A DNA stretch of 64,000 bases from Methylococcus sp. EFPC2. Lineage in GTDB: Bacteria > Pseudomonadota > Gammaproteobacteria > Methylococcales > Methylococcaceae. Position numbers and translations under genes: made by a program. Under the pieces are notes generated by a model. The model saw nothing but the letters and a program-made list of their open reading frames with translations. It made no database searches and had not been told where the DNA came from. The stretch spans positions 3,410,001-3,474,000 of the forward strand of contig NZ_CP070491.1 in the NCBI RefSeq assembly GCF_016925495.1, read 5' to 3'. The first letter of the stretch is position 1, and every line of letters starts with the position of its first letter. This document shows positions 52,315 through 60,981 of the stretch, piece after piece.

Positions 52315-54161
52315 CAGAAGGCCTGCCCGAGACCGATGTACACCTCGAAAGCGTCACCGCCGGATTGCCGCTGGAGAGGCAGGGCCACATCCAGGCGTAT
52401 GGGTCCTATCGAGGTGTAATAGCGGGCGCCTATGCCTACGCCGGTGCGCCAGGTACCGGAGATGAGCGGACTGTCGGCGGTGACCTGGCCCACATCGACA
52501 AAGGCCACAGCGCCGTAATCGCTCAGGATGCGCTGGCGGAACTCCACCGTCGCGGCCGCGGCCGAGGTGCCGCCCATGGGTTTTTCGTCCGGGAACAAGG
52601 GGCCTATGGACTGGAACTTGTAACCGCGGACCGTGGCGCTGCCGCCTGCGTAGTAGCGCTTTTGCGGCGGCAAGTCGGCGCGGTTCGCGCCTTCCACATC
52701 GCCGAGCCAGCCGCGGAACGCCAGAACGCTACGGCCGTCGCCCGCGAGATCCAGATAACTGGAGCCCGTCAGCTGCAGCATGACGAAGGGACTGGTGTTG
52801 ATGCCTGCCAGCGGTTGTGTGGGGGTGATCGACGCCGAGGCGCGCAGACCACGTGTGGGATCGAGGAGGCTGTTGCTGCTGTCATATTTGACCGTCAAAG
52901 GCAGCCCCAGCAAGGTGTAGTCGCGGGAATCGCCCTGCTGGGTGATATGCGATTGTTCGCCCGCGAGCCCCAGGCTGTAACTCCAATGCCGTGAGAATTT
53001 CCGCTCCAGAGTCAGGTCGCCGGTGAAGGCATCCTGATCGTAGGCGTCCAGGCTTTGCTTGATGGCACCGAGATGAATGAGCAGTGACTGGTCGCGCAGG
53101 AGAAAGTCCGGTTTGGTGAACCCGGCTGCGAAGTTGTAGCCGATGCCTCTGGTGCTGTTGCCGCCGATCTGCGTGACCGCGCCGCCGAGTTCCACACGCT
53201 CGGCCTCGCCGAACAGGTTGCGGTGCCGCCAGTCCAGCGAGAGGCTGCCGCCCAGGTCGGTGGAATAGGCGACCCCGACGCTCGCCGAGCGGAGCGGGCG
53301 TTCCGTGAAATCGAAGCGGATGGGCAGATTCTGGCCGGCATCCAGCTTATCGCCGACGGAGGCGCGGACCGAGGAAAAAACACCGAGGGAGGTTAAATCT
53401 TTGCGCGCCTGCTCTATCGCCGCCGGATCGAAACGCTGCCCTTCCTGTATGAGCAGCCGGCGCGCCACATAGGCTTCCTTCATGTGCCCCAGCCCCTTCA
53501 GTTCCACCGGCCCCAAATCCGCGCGCTGGCCCGTGTCCACCCGGTAGGTCACGTCGAGTACCCGTTCATCGGCATGAAGTACCACATCCGGACTTTCCAC
53601 CCTGGCCAGGGCGTAACCCTCGTTCCGCAGCGCATCGAGCAGACGTTCGCGCCCGGCCAGCACTCGGCTCGCGACCGCCTCGGCGCCAGAGGCCAGGTCG
53701 AGCGGGTTGGCCACCTGCGCGGGCCAGTTACCCTCGATGTCCACCTTGCGCAGATGAAACAGCGGCCCTAGATCGATCGCAACGCTTACTTCCACTGGTG
53801 TATCGGCCGGCACCCGTTCGATGAAATCGGGCAGATCCGGATCGTCCAGGCTTCTTCCGGCTATCTGTACGGCCACCTGGCCCTGGTAATAGCCAAAGCT
53901 GCGCAATGCGGTGCCGAATCGCTCGGTGTCCTCGCGGGCGCGGGCCACAAGGGCAAACGGGCCGGCGGGAGCCTGCTCGCGCAGGCTCAGCAAGAGGGAA
54001 GACTCGGCCAGCGCACGGTCAAGATCGGCATTCCCGCTGTTTGCCAGCTTGACGCTATAGGGCTGCGGATCGGCGGCGCGAGTCGCTTGCGGGGGCGCGA
54101 GCCACAGCACTGCGGCAAATGCGGCAGTCGTTAGACATCGTCGGAACCCACCGGTATCCAT
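52314..54161 (-). CDS. tamA: Autotransporter assembly outer-membrane protein TamA (Omp85 family)
   Basis: A 615-residue Omp85 protein with a signal peptide (about 1-29, cut near TRA-AD), three POTRA domains (about 32-275; the third shows GLGHMKEAYVARRLLIQEGQRFDPAAIEQARKDL) and a 16-strand barrel with the lid-lock motif GGSATVRGYKFQ near 500 and the closing strand ending LGQAF (terminal Phe). It works with TamB in autotransporter or lipid handling. Start ATG 54161 has GAGG upstream; the longer frame is not family-like. Confidence 0.94.
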   Translation of the reverse strand: MDTGGFRRCLTTAAFAAVLWLAPPQATRAADPQPYSVKLANSGNADLDRALAESSLLLSLREQAPAGPFALVARAREDTERFGTALRSFGYYQGQVAVQIAGRSLDDPDLPDFIERVPADTPVEVSVAIDLGPLFHLRKVDIEGNWPAQVANPLDLASGAEAVASRVLAGRERLLDALRNEGYALARVESPDVVLHADERVLDVTYRVDTGQRADLGPVELKGLGHMKEAYVARRLLIQEGQRFDPAAIEQARKDLTSLGVFSSVRASVGDKLDAGQNLPIRFDFTERPLRSASVGVAYSTDLGGSLSLDWRHRNLFGEAERVELGGAVTQIGGNSTRGIGYNFAAGFTKPDFLLRDQSLLIHLGAIKQSLDAYDQDAFTGDLTLERKFSRHWSYSLGLAGEQSHITQQGDSRDYTLLGLPLTVKYDSSNSLLDPTRGLRASASITPTQPLAGINTSPFVMLQLTGSSYLDLAGDGRSVLAFRGWLGDVEGANRADLPPQKRYYAGGSATVRGYKFQSIGPLFPDEKPMGGTSAAAATVEFRQRILSDYGAVAFVDVGQVTADSPLISGTWRTGVGIGARYYTSIGPIRLDVALPLQRQSGGDAFEVYIGLGQAF

Positions 54162-54222
54162 GTCCTCGACCTCAGCGTGTTTCGTTCGGTTCCTGACGAT
54201 CGCGCAACCATCAGGGGTAAAT

Positions 54223-54257
54223 AAAAACGCCGCCAAGGATAATCCCAAGGCGGCGTC
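54223..54257 (-). terminator. Rho-independent terminator after speD
   Basis: On the minus strand the stem ACGCCGCC / GGCGGCGT, further extended by CCTTGG-type pairing, is followed by TTTTATTT. It lies 28 bases after the speD stop and separates speD from tamA. Confidence 0.85.
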
Positions 54258-54284
54258 GTTATCTACGACTCGGTGGCGCGGGCT

Positions 54285-55076
54285 TCAGCGTCTCAGCTTG
54301 TAATTGCGGCCGTAGAAGATTTCCGCCATTTCCTGCTTCAGCCGCTTCTGTATGGCTACGCGTTCATCGGTGTCGAGGGCGTCCTTGTCGGTCTCGAACA
54401 GATAGTTATCGAGGTTGAAATCCTTCAGGATCATCTTGGTGTGAAAGATTTTTTCCTGATAGACGTTCACGTCGATCATCTGGTAGCGGTCGGCCGTCAA
54501 GTCGGAGATGTAGTTTTGGATCGAGGTGATCTCGTGGTCGATGTAATGCTTCTGCCCGCTGATGTCGCGGGTGAAGCCGCGCACCCGGTAGTCCAGGATC
54601 ACGATGTCGGACTCGAAGCTATGTATGAGATAGTTCAAGGCTTTCAGCGGCGAGATGCGGCCGCAGGTGGACACGTCGATGTCGGCCCGGAAGGTGCTGA
54701 TGCCGCCGTAGGGCGAGCTTTCCGGATAGGTGTGCACCGTGATGTGGCTCTTGTTCAGATGGGCGACCACCGACTCGGGCCCCGGCGCCTCGACGTTGCT
54801 GACGCTGCCGGGCAAATCGTGACCTTCGGAAATCAGCATGGTCACGCTGGCACCCTGCGGCTCGTAATCCTGGCGGGCGATGTTGAGGATTTCCGCGCCG
54901 ATGATGGCGTTCACATCGGTCAGTATCTGGGTCAGTCGCTTCGCGTTGTACATCTCGTCGATGTACTCGATGTATTTACGCTGTTGCTGCTCCGACTTGG
55001 CGTAGCAGATGTCGTAAATATTGAAACTGAGCGATTTGGTTAAATTGTTGAAACCGTGTAACTGAAGCTTATCCAT
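54285..55076 (-). CDS. speD: S-adenosylmethionine decarboxylase proenzyme (E. coli type)
   Basis: A 263-residue pyruvoyl enzyme that makes decarboxylated SAM for spermidine synthesis. It is cut between Lys109 and Ser110 ([12 protein letters not shown]), the Ser becoming the pyruvoyl group. The start [26 protein letters not shown], the [15 protein letters not shown] stretch with its catalytic Cys, and the [10 protein letters not shown] segment fit the long E. coli class (264 residues) rather than the short Thermotoga/Bacillus class. speE is not adjacent. The gene has its own terminator; osmC lies about 100 bases upstream. Confidence 0.96.
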   Translation of the reverse strand: MDKLQLHGFNNLTKSLSFNIYDICYAKSEQQQRKYIEYIDEMYNAKRLTQILTDVNAIIGAEILNIARQDYEPQGASVTMLISEGHDLPGSVSNVEAPGPESVVAHLNKSHITVHTYPESSPYGGISTFRADIDVSTCGRISPLKALNYLIHSFESDIVILDYRVRGFTRDISGQKHYIDHEITSIQNYISDLTADRYQMIDVNVYQEKIFHTKMILKDFNLDNYLFETDKDALDTDERVAIQKRLKQEMAEIFYGRNYKLRR

Positions 55077-55174
55077 CTAAGTAGCGATACCCTGATGAGC
55101 CGAGGTCGCCCCGATCCGCGCGATGCGGCAGCGGGGACGCCCTTGTTGATTGAAGCGATGGCCGAAAAAGCCGC

Positions 55175-55591
55175 TCAAGCCTCCACGATTTCATAATCGT
55201 GGGTAATCTCGGCCGTCTTGCCGAGCATGATGGACGCCGAGCAGTATTTTTCCGCCGACAAATCCACGGCGCGTTTGACCGCCGCATCGGTCAAACCCTT
55301 GCCGGTTACCACATAACGAATGGCGATGCGGGTGAACACCTTGGGATCGGTTTCCGCCCGCTCCGCTTCTAGTTGCAACTCGCAGCCCCGCACGTCATGC
55401 CGACCCTTGCGCAGGATGTGCACGACGTCGAAAGCCGTGCAGCCGCCCATACCCAGCAGCAGCATTTCCATCGGTCGCACGCCCAGATTCTCGCCGCCGC
55501 TTTCCGGCGGTCCATCCATGATGACCGTATGGCCGCTGCCCGACTCGCCCAGAAACTTGACATTTTCTACCCATAAAACCCGCGCTTTCAT
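55175..55591 (-). CDS. OsmC family protein (YhfA-like)
   Basis: A 138-residue OsmC-fold protein, a dimeric thiol peroxidase family. The N-terminal strands (KARVLWVENVKFLGESGSGHTVIMDG), the PMEMLLLGMGGCTAFDVVHILRK helix with the first conserved Cys (about 52) and the C-terminal VDLSAEKYCSASIMLGK with the second Cys (about 118) are all present. The spacing matches the YhfA branch, which may act on organic peroxides or be only structurally related. Start ATG 55591; the frame upstream is not family-like. It is often found near speD-like or crp genes in gammaproteobacteria. Confidence 0.9.
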   Translation of the reverse strand: MKARVLWVENVKFLGESGSGHTVIMDGPPESGGENLGVRPMEMLLLGMGGCTAFDVVHILRKGRHDVRGCELQLEAERAETDPKVFTRIAIRYVVTGKGLTDAAVKRAVDLSAEKYCSASIMLGKTAEITHDYEIVEA

Positions 55592-55759
55592 GAGCCTGTC
55601 GGACCCCCGAGAAAAAATGGCGCACAGCTTAACACACTTTGTCGAGTGTCCAATGACCGCGGCAGACACGCGAGCCCGGGAAATCGTTTCTGGGGCTGGC
55701 CGTCCGGTGGGCCGAAGCGCGCCATCGCGGATTTATTCCACAGTAAGAGAGGATAAGGC

Positions 55760-55768
55760 TGTGGATAA
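55760..55768 (-). promoter_or_regulatory. Single DnaA box
   Basis: TGTGGATAA (TTATCCACA on the minus strand) lies in the 434-base gap between osmC and the porin gene. No AT-only block accompanies it, unlike the sites near 34.6 and 36.3 kb. A partial site TATTCCACA lies at about 55735. Confidence 0.55.
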
Positions 55769-55890
55769 GTTTGTGGGGATTGCCGCAAGCCCTTAACTAA
55801 CGGGCTCTGGCAGGAACTGGATGAATTTTGGCCAAGCTCGTGTTCCGGTCGATTCCAGACCGCCATGCGCGGGCACGGTGCCACCGGTGA

Positions 55891-55946
55891 CTGTCATCAA
55901 ACTGTCACATTTCTGTAACAAATCTGTCATCACCGCCCCCTATCGT
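55891..55946 (+). promoter_or_regulatory. Double Pho box and -10 element
   Basis: Four 7-base units CTGTCAT, CTGTCAC, CTGTAAC, CTGTCAT begin at 55891, 55902, 55913 and 55924, each exactly 11 bases apart, which is the PhoB-binding pattern repeated twice. TATCGT at 55941-55946 lies 10 bases after the last unit, as in Pho promoters that replace the -35 box. The porin gene starts 80 bases downstream. Confidence 0.93.
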
Positions 55947-56025
55947 ATGCGGCGTTTCACGGCCTGTTGCGCGAGTGCCACATCTGTGAACTGCCAAACG
56001 ACATGCCTTAATTCCTGCGGGGTAG

Positions 56026-57699
56026 ATGATGAAAACCAATATGCTGAACGTCGCTATCGCGGCGGCACTGATGGGTACCGCCATTTCGGCGGACGCCCTC
56101 GAACTCTTTGTGGATACCAAGACCGGTCAGGTCTACACCACGCCCGGCAAGGGCCGCACCCGTCTGGGCGAGTTCCAGAAAGTGGACGAAACGGCCCCGA
56201 AGGCTACGGCCGGCGAGGTCAAGGAACTGGAATCCAGTCTGGACAAGAAGAAGGCCGAGCTGGAAGCCATCGAATCGCGCTTGGATAAGAAGAAGGCGTC
56301 CTTCCAGGCAACCGAGCAAAAGCTCGACCGGGCACAGGTCGCGGAGAAGGCTTCCAAGGATGCCGGTCACGTCAAGCTGGGCGAAAACGGCCTGGAATTC
56401 GAATCCAACGACGGCAACTTCAAGGCCAAGATCGGCGGCCGCATCCAGGTGGACAGCCAGGTCAACTTTAACGACGACAAAGGACCCTACGGCACCGATC
56501 TCGCCAACAACGTCGGTTTCCGCCGCGCCCGTATTTACACCGAGGGCACGCTATTCAAGGACTACGAATACAAGTTCGAATACGACTGGGCCCGCAACGG
56601 CGGCGGCACCCAGGGCATCACGGAGGCCTTCATCAAATATGTCGCCTTCAAGCCCTTCGCCATCACCGTGGGTCAGCAGAACGAAGGCAAGGGCATGGAA
56701 GCGGTGGGCAGCGCCAACAATCTGACCTTCACCGAGCGCGGCCTGCCCACCAACGCCCTGATCGAAGCCGGTCCGGCCAGCAAATACCAACTGGGCATCA
56801 CGGCGGAAACCTTCGCCAAGCTGTTCGACCAGGCGCCTTATACCCTGCGCGGCGGCATTACCACGGAATCCATCGGCGCGCCGGCTCCGGGCAACAGCTC
56901 CCTCAACAGTCAGGGCGGCGTCAACCGCAACGGCTTCAGCGGCGATATCGGTTACCAGTTGGTCGGCCGCGCGACGATCGCGCCCTACAAGGACAAGGAA
57001 GGCAACCTGATCCACACCGGTGCCTGGGGTTCGTGGCGCTCCCTCAACAACAACTACAACAAAGACGGCAGCTTGCGCTCCGGCGGCTGGCAGTTCCAGT
57101 CTCAGCCGGATACCAACATGGATCGTACGGCCTGGATCAATACGGGTAATTTGACCAACGGAACCAAGGGAGCCGCAAACTGGCATGAGGTCGACGACAT
57201 CTCCATGTTCGGCGCCGAACTGGCGGGTGCCTACGGTCCTGCCCACCTGACGGCCGAGTATATGAGGGCGGAGGTTTCCGGCCGCGGCTATTCCAGCGAT
57301 GTCCTGGAAGGCTTTTACACCACGGCCGGTTATTTCCTGACCGGCGAGACTCGTCCGTATGACGAAAAGAGAGGCTCCTGGGGTCGCGTGATACCCAAGA
57401 GCAACTTCATAGGCGGCAGCGGCTGGGGTGCCTGGGAAGTCGCCGCCCGTTACGACGTGATGGACATGAACACCAAAAACATTCACGGCGGCAGCCTGAG
57501 CGCGGGCACCCTGGGTGTGAACTGGTATCTCACGCCCCGTGTCCGCCTGATGACCAACTGGGTGCATGTGTTCAACACCAGCACGGCCAGCGCGGGGGCT
57601 TGCAGCAACAACGGCGCAGCCGGCAAGAATGCCAGCCTGGGCTGCTACAACGGTTTGAGCCCGGACGTCTGGGAAACCGCCGTACGCGTCGACTACTAA
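56026..57699 (+). CDS. Phosphate-selective porin, OprO/OprP family
   Basis: A 557-residue outer-membrane protein with a signal peptide (cut near ADA-LE, about 25), a periplasmic coiled coil (about 62-112, VKELESSLDKKKAELEAIESRLDKKKASFQATEQKL) and the OprO/P barrel (from about 120, GNFKAKIGGRIQVDSQVNFN, then FRRARIYTEGTLFKDYEYKFEYD). It ends WETAVRVDY (aromatic). The coiled coil probably holds the trimer, as in OprO. The Pho box directly upstream says that it is induced by low phosphate. pstS follows after a terminator. ATG 56026 or 56029 both begin the same leader. Confidence 0.92.
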   Translation: MMKTNMLNVAIAAALMGTAISADALELFVDTKTGQVYTTPGKGRTRLGEFQKVDETAPKATAGEVKELESSLDKKKAELEAIESRLDKKKASFQATEQKLDRAQVAEKASKDAGHVKLGENGLEFESNDGNFKAKIGGRIQVDSQVNFNDDKGPYGTDLANNVGFRRARIYTEGTLFKDYEYKFEYDWARNGGGTQGITEAFIKYVAFKPFAITVGQQNEGKGMEAVGSANNLTFTERGLPTNALIEAGPASKYQLGITAETFAKLFDQAPYTLRGGITTESIGAPAPGNSSLNSQGGVNRNGFSGDIGYQLVGRATIAPYKDKEGNLIHTGAWGSWRSLNNNYNKDGSLRSGGWQFQSQPDTNMDRTAWINTGNLTNGTKGAANWHEVDDISMFGAELAGAYGPAHLTAEYMRAEVSGRGYSSDVLEGFYTTAGYFLTGETRPYDEKRGSWGRVIPKSNFIGGSGWGAWEVAARYDVMDMNTKNIHGGSLSAGTLGVNWYLTPRVRLMTNWVHVFNTSTASAGACSNNGAAGKNASLGCYNGLSPDVWETAVRVDY

Positions 57700-57707
57700 G
57701 TTGTCCA

Positions 57708-57734
57708 CCCGGTGGGGTTCGCCCACCGGGTTTT
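57708..57734 (+). terminator. Terminator between porin and pstS
   Basis: Perfect stem CCCGGTGGG / CCCACCGGG with a 5-base loop, then TTTT. It lies 9 bases after the porin stop. Since pstS has no Pho box of its own that I can see, partial readthrough would set the ratio of porin to binding protein. Confidence 0.85.
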
Positions 57735-57784
57735 CGTTCGATCGATTTCCGAAGCGAATACTCCCTTTTTTCTAAGGTACTCAC

Positions 57785-58840
57785 ATGGCCAGCAAAAAAT
57801 TATCCTATGCCGCCGTCGCGGCGGGTTTGATCCTGAGCTCATCCGCCTGGGCCGAAAGCCGCGACTACGTCAGCGTCGTCGGTTCCTCCACCGTCTATCC
57901 CTTCTCCACCGTGGTGGCCGAGCAGCTCGGCAAGAGCGGTTCCGGCAAGACGCCCAAGGTCGAATCGACCGGTACGGGCGGCGGCATCAAGCTGTTCTGC
58001 GGCGGTGTCGGCGCGCAATTCCCGGATATTGCCAATGCGTCCCGGGCGATCAAGAAATCCGAAATCGAGGCCTGCGAAAAGGCGGGCGTCAAGGAAATCG
58101 TCGAAGTTAAAATAGGTTTCGACGGCATCGTTCTGGCGCAGGCCAAGAAGGCCAAGAAAATCGACGTGAGCCGGCAGGAACTGTTCCTCGCCCTGGCGAA
58201 GCGCGTGCCGGATCCGGCCTACCCCGATAACGGCACCCTGGTCGACAATCCCTATAAGACCTGGAACGAGATCAACCCCAAGCTGCCCAAGGAAAAGATC
58301 GAAGTGCTGGGACCGCCGCCGACTTCCGGCACGCGTGACGCCTTCGCCGAGCTGGTCCTGGAGCACGGCTGCCAGAGCTTCCCCTGGCTGAAGGCCAAGA
58401 AGGATAGCGACGAGGCCTTGTACAAGAATGTGTGCATGACCGTGCGCGAAGACGGCGCCTATGTCGAAGCCGGCGAAAACGACAACCTGATCGTGCAGAA
58501 GCTGCAGATCAACCCGCATGCGCTGGGCATCTTCGGCTACAGCTACCTGGAACAAAACGAAGACAAGGTCGCAGCCGCCTCGGTCGACGGCGTGGCACCC
58601 ACTTACGAAAACATCGCTTCCGGCAAATACCCCGTATCGCGCCCGCTTTATTTCTACGTCAAGAAGGCCCATGTCGGCCAGATCCCGGGCATCGAGGCCT
58701 ATATCGCCGAATTCACCAGCGAAAAGGCCTGGGGACCGGAAGGCTATCTATCTGAGAAGGGCCTGATTGCGCTTCCGGATGACGAGCGCAAGAAGGTGGC
58801 CGCGGACGCCAAGAGCCTCAAGCTTCTCGGCAAGAAATAG
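57785..58840 (+). CDS. pstS: Periplasmic phosphate-binding protein PstS
   Basis: A 351-residue periplasmic binding protein with a signal peptide (about 1-23, cut near AWA-ES). Phosphate contacts are seen in VVGSSTVYPFST (about 31-42), TGTGGGIKLFCGG and PTSGTRDAF (about 179-187); SRPLYFYVKKAH closes the second lobe. It binds phosphate for the PstCAB transporter, whose genes are absent here. Two Cys pairs (CGGVG...EACEKAG and HGCQSF...NVCMTV) suggest disulfides. It lies in the Pho unit behind the porin. Confidence 0.94.
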   Translation: MASKKLSYAAVAAGLILSSSAWAESRDYVSVVGSSTVYPFSTVVAEQLGKSGSGKTPKVESTGTGGGIKLFCGGVGAQFPDIANASRAIKKSEIEACEKAGVKEIVEVKIGFDGIVLAQAKKAKKIDVSRQELFLALAKRVPDPAYPDNGTLVDNPYKTWNEINPKLPKEKIEVLGPPPTSGTRDAFAELVLEHGCQSFPWLKAKKDSDEALYKNVCMTVREDGAYVEAGENDNLIVQKLQINPHALGIFGYSYLEQNEDKVAAASVDGVAPTYENIASGKYPVSRPLYFYVKKAHVGQIPGIEAYIAEFTSEKAWGPEGYLSEKGLIALPDDERKKVAADAKSLKLLGKK

Positions 58841-58867
58841 TTGGATCTCCCTCTCGTTAGTGTTTTG

Positions 58868-58893
58868 CCCCGCCGCTCGGCGGGGTTTTTTTT
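58868..58893 (+). terminator. Rho-independent terminator after pstS
   Basis: Perfect stem CCCCGCCG / CGGCGGGG with a 2-base loop, followed by eight T residues, 27 bases after the pstS stop. Confidence 0.95.
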
Positions 58894-58973
58894 GCCTGTC
58901 TCCAAACGACAACCGGCCGCTGAATCGGGTATCGTTTCTTCCGTCAGTCTCCCCGCAAGTCTTGAGAGCCGCC

Positions 58974-60488
58974 ATGAACCCCGACCGCCCGCGCCGCGTC
59001 CTGGAAAACCTCTCCCGTTTTCTGCTCACCGATTTCGACGAACTGATGGCGGAGCGCCTCGCGGCCGACCCTCGCGATAGACTGCTGGCCTTGTTCAGAC
59101 GGGTCGTGGAACAGGTCCCGGCCTACCGGCGCTTACTGCTGGAAAGAAGCGTGAACCCGGATGCGGTGGCCGATTTCGCCGCCTACGAACGCTTGCCCCT
59201 GACTACCAAGCCCGATTACATGCAGGCATTCGACTTGCCGGAACGCTGCGCGGGCGGGGAGTTGACCGCCTGCGAAAAGCTCGCGGTGTCTTCGGGGTCG
59301 ACTGGCACGCCCACCTTCTGGCCGCGCGCCTCGACCCACGAATTGGATGTCGCCTTGCGCTTCGAGCAGGTATTCCGTCACAGCTTTCGCGCCCACGAGC
59401 GCAAGACGCTCGCCGTCGTCTGTTTTCCGCTCGGCAACTGGGTCGGCGGCGTGTATACCGCCTCCTGCTGCTGGCTACTGGCGCAGAAAGGTTATCCGGT
59501 CACGGTGGCGACGCCGGGCAACAAAGCGGACGAGATCATCCGGGTGGTCCGCGAACTGGGACCTTATTTCGAGCAGACCGTGCTGCTGGGTTATCCGCCC
59601 TTCGTCAAGGACGTGCTCGATACCGGCCGTTCCCAGGGCATGGACTGGTCGTCCTACCGGATCAAGTTCGTGTTCGCGGGCGAGGTGTTCAGCGAGGAAT
59701 GGCGCGAGCTCATGGGCGAGCGGGTCGGCTCGACCGATCCTTGCCGTGATAGCGCTTCGCTCTACGGCACGGCCGACGGCGGCGTGCTGGGCAACGAAAC
59801 GCCGCTGAGCATCGCCATCCGCCGTTTCCTCGCGCAAACCCCTGATGCGGCTCGGGCGCTGTTCGGCGAATCCCGGTTGCCGACGCTGGTGCAATACGAT
59901 CCCTCAAGCCGCTATTTCGAGGTAGTGGACGATACCCTGGTGGTGAGCGGCGACAACGGCGTGCCCTTGATCCGCTACCACATCGCCGACCGTGGTGGGG
60001 TGATCAGCCATGACGATCTGCGGGCATTCCTGGAATCCTGGGGCGTGGACAGCCTGGAGGCCTGGGGTTTGCCCGACGCAGAAGCGACCCTGCCGCTGCC
60101 TTTCGTCTGGGTGTTCGGCCGGGCCGATTTCACCGTGTCCTATTACGGCGCCAACATTTATCCGGAAAACGTGACCGTGGGACTGGAGCGAGCGGAGTTT
60201 CGCCCCTGGGTCAGCGGCAAATTCGTCATGGAAACCCGCCACGACGCCAGCGAGAACGAGTTTCTTCGCATCACGGTGGAGCTGCTGCCAGACATACAGG
60301 CCGACGAGGAAAAGGCGTTCCTGCTGGCGCATTCCATACAACGGGAACTGCTCCGGCTGAACAGCGAATTCGCCAACTACGTCCCGACCGAAAAGCAAAC
60401 GCCGAGCATAGCCTTGCGCGCGTTCGGCGATACCGAATATTTCCCCATCGGCGTCAAGCACCGCTATACGCGGAAGGGTGCCGTCTGA
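58974..60488 (+). CDS. Phenylacetate-CoA ligase-like adenylate-forming enzyme
   Basis: A 504-residue ANL-superfamily enzyme related to PaaK. The N-terminal helix bundle with QVPAYRRLL (about 47-55) is PaaK-like. The adenylate P-loop is SSGSTGTPTFWPR near 106-118, the A5-like region is SASLYGTADGGVLGNE near 259-274, and RYHIADRGGV near 337-346 is the A8 Asp-Arg motif. The final block FGDTEYFPIGVKHRYTRKG contains the A10-type Lys. It is longer than typical PaaK (about 435). No paa genes are near, so the acid substrate is unknown; loading of an unusual acid or coenzyme F390-like chemistry cannot be excluded. Start ATG 58974; the frame upstream runs into pstS. Confidence 0.85.
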   Translation: MNPDRPRRVLENLSRFLLTDFDELMAERLAADPRDRLLALFRRVVEQVPAYRRLLLERSVNPDAVADFAAYERLPLTTKPDYMQAFDLPERCAGGELTACEKLAVSSGSTGTPTFWPRASTHELDVALRFEQVFRHSFRAHERKTLAVVCFPLGNWVGGVYTASCCWLLAQKGYPVTVATPGNKADEIIRVVRELGPYFEQTVLLGYPPFVKDVLDTGRSQGMDWSSYRIKFVFAGEVFSEEWRELMGERVGSTDPCRDSASLYGTADGGVLGNETPLSIAIRRFLAQTPDAARALFGESRLPTLVQYDPSSRYFEVVDDTLVVSGDNGVPLIRYHIADRGGVISHDDLRAFLESWGVDSLEAWGLPDAEATLPLPFVWVFGRADFTVSYYGANIYPENVTVGLERAEFRPWVSGKFVMETRHDASENEFLRITVELLPDIQADEEKAFLLAHSIQRELLRLNSEFANYVPTEKQTPSIALRAFGDTEYFPIGVKHRYTRKGAV

Positions 60489-60588
60489 AAGATATTCGCG
60501 GCCGGCCCTCGATCCCGCGAAGTTAGGGGACAGAACTGCAGGATAATGAGGGCTTATCTTTTGCTCTATCTTTCACAGTGCCCTGATA

Positions 60589-60611
60589 GGCAATAAGCAC
60601 GACCTGACCCT
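60589..60611 (+). repeat. Left copy of an inverted repeat around the toxin gene
   Basis: GGCAATAAGCACGACCTGACCC (60589-60610) is matched in inverted orientation at 63228-63249, with 20 of 22 positions equal. Nearby text (GTTAGGGGACAGAACTGC at about 60522) also looks like a scattered repeat remnant. The sequence resembles those seen beside REP-associated transposase elements, by memory only. The gap 60489-60981 otherwise holds no supported gene and is AT-richer than its surroundings. Confidence 0.65.
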
Positions 60612-60981
60612 ATATCCCTTCTGGCCTCGAAATAGCCACCCCGCCAACCTCAAGCCGCACATCCAAAGACGCCGACAATGCTCGTCGCGTCCAGTTCCGC
60701 TCGAAGTCCGGCACGCCAAGATATGCCCCCCAAAGATCCTGACGATAGTTCGCTTACTTACGGAATAACGTAAATAGCTGACGAGCAGGCCCGTATGCTC
60801 TGGACAGACAAACTTTGCAAAAGCGCCTAAAAAACCAATTGAATCAATAATATAGCCTGTTAATGGCTGATTGTGCGATGGATTGGCACTCGTTTTGTCC
60901 CTTACAGCCCGAAGCGATGCTGCAACAAAAGCAAGCTCAAGGCGCTGTGCCTGCACAATCACCCTACATCGAGGACTCATT

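Noticed and set aside
60573-60980. Minus-strand frame of 135 codons upstream of the toxin gene as an immunity or chaperone gene
   Set aside because: It is Cys/Arg/Leu-rich without any domain, and overlaps the repeat remnants and the toxin leader.
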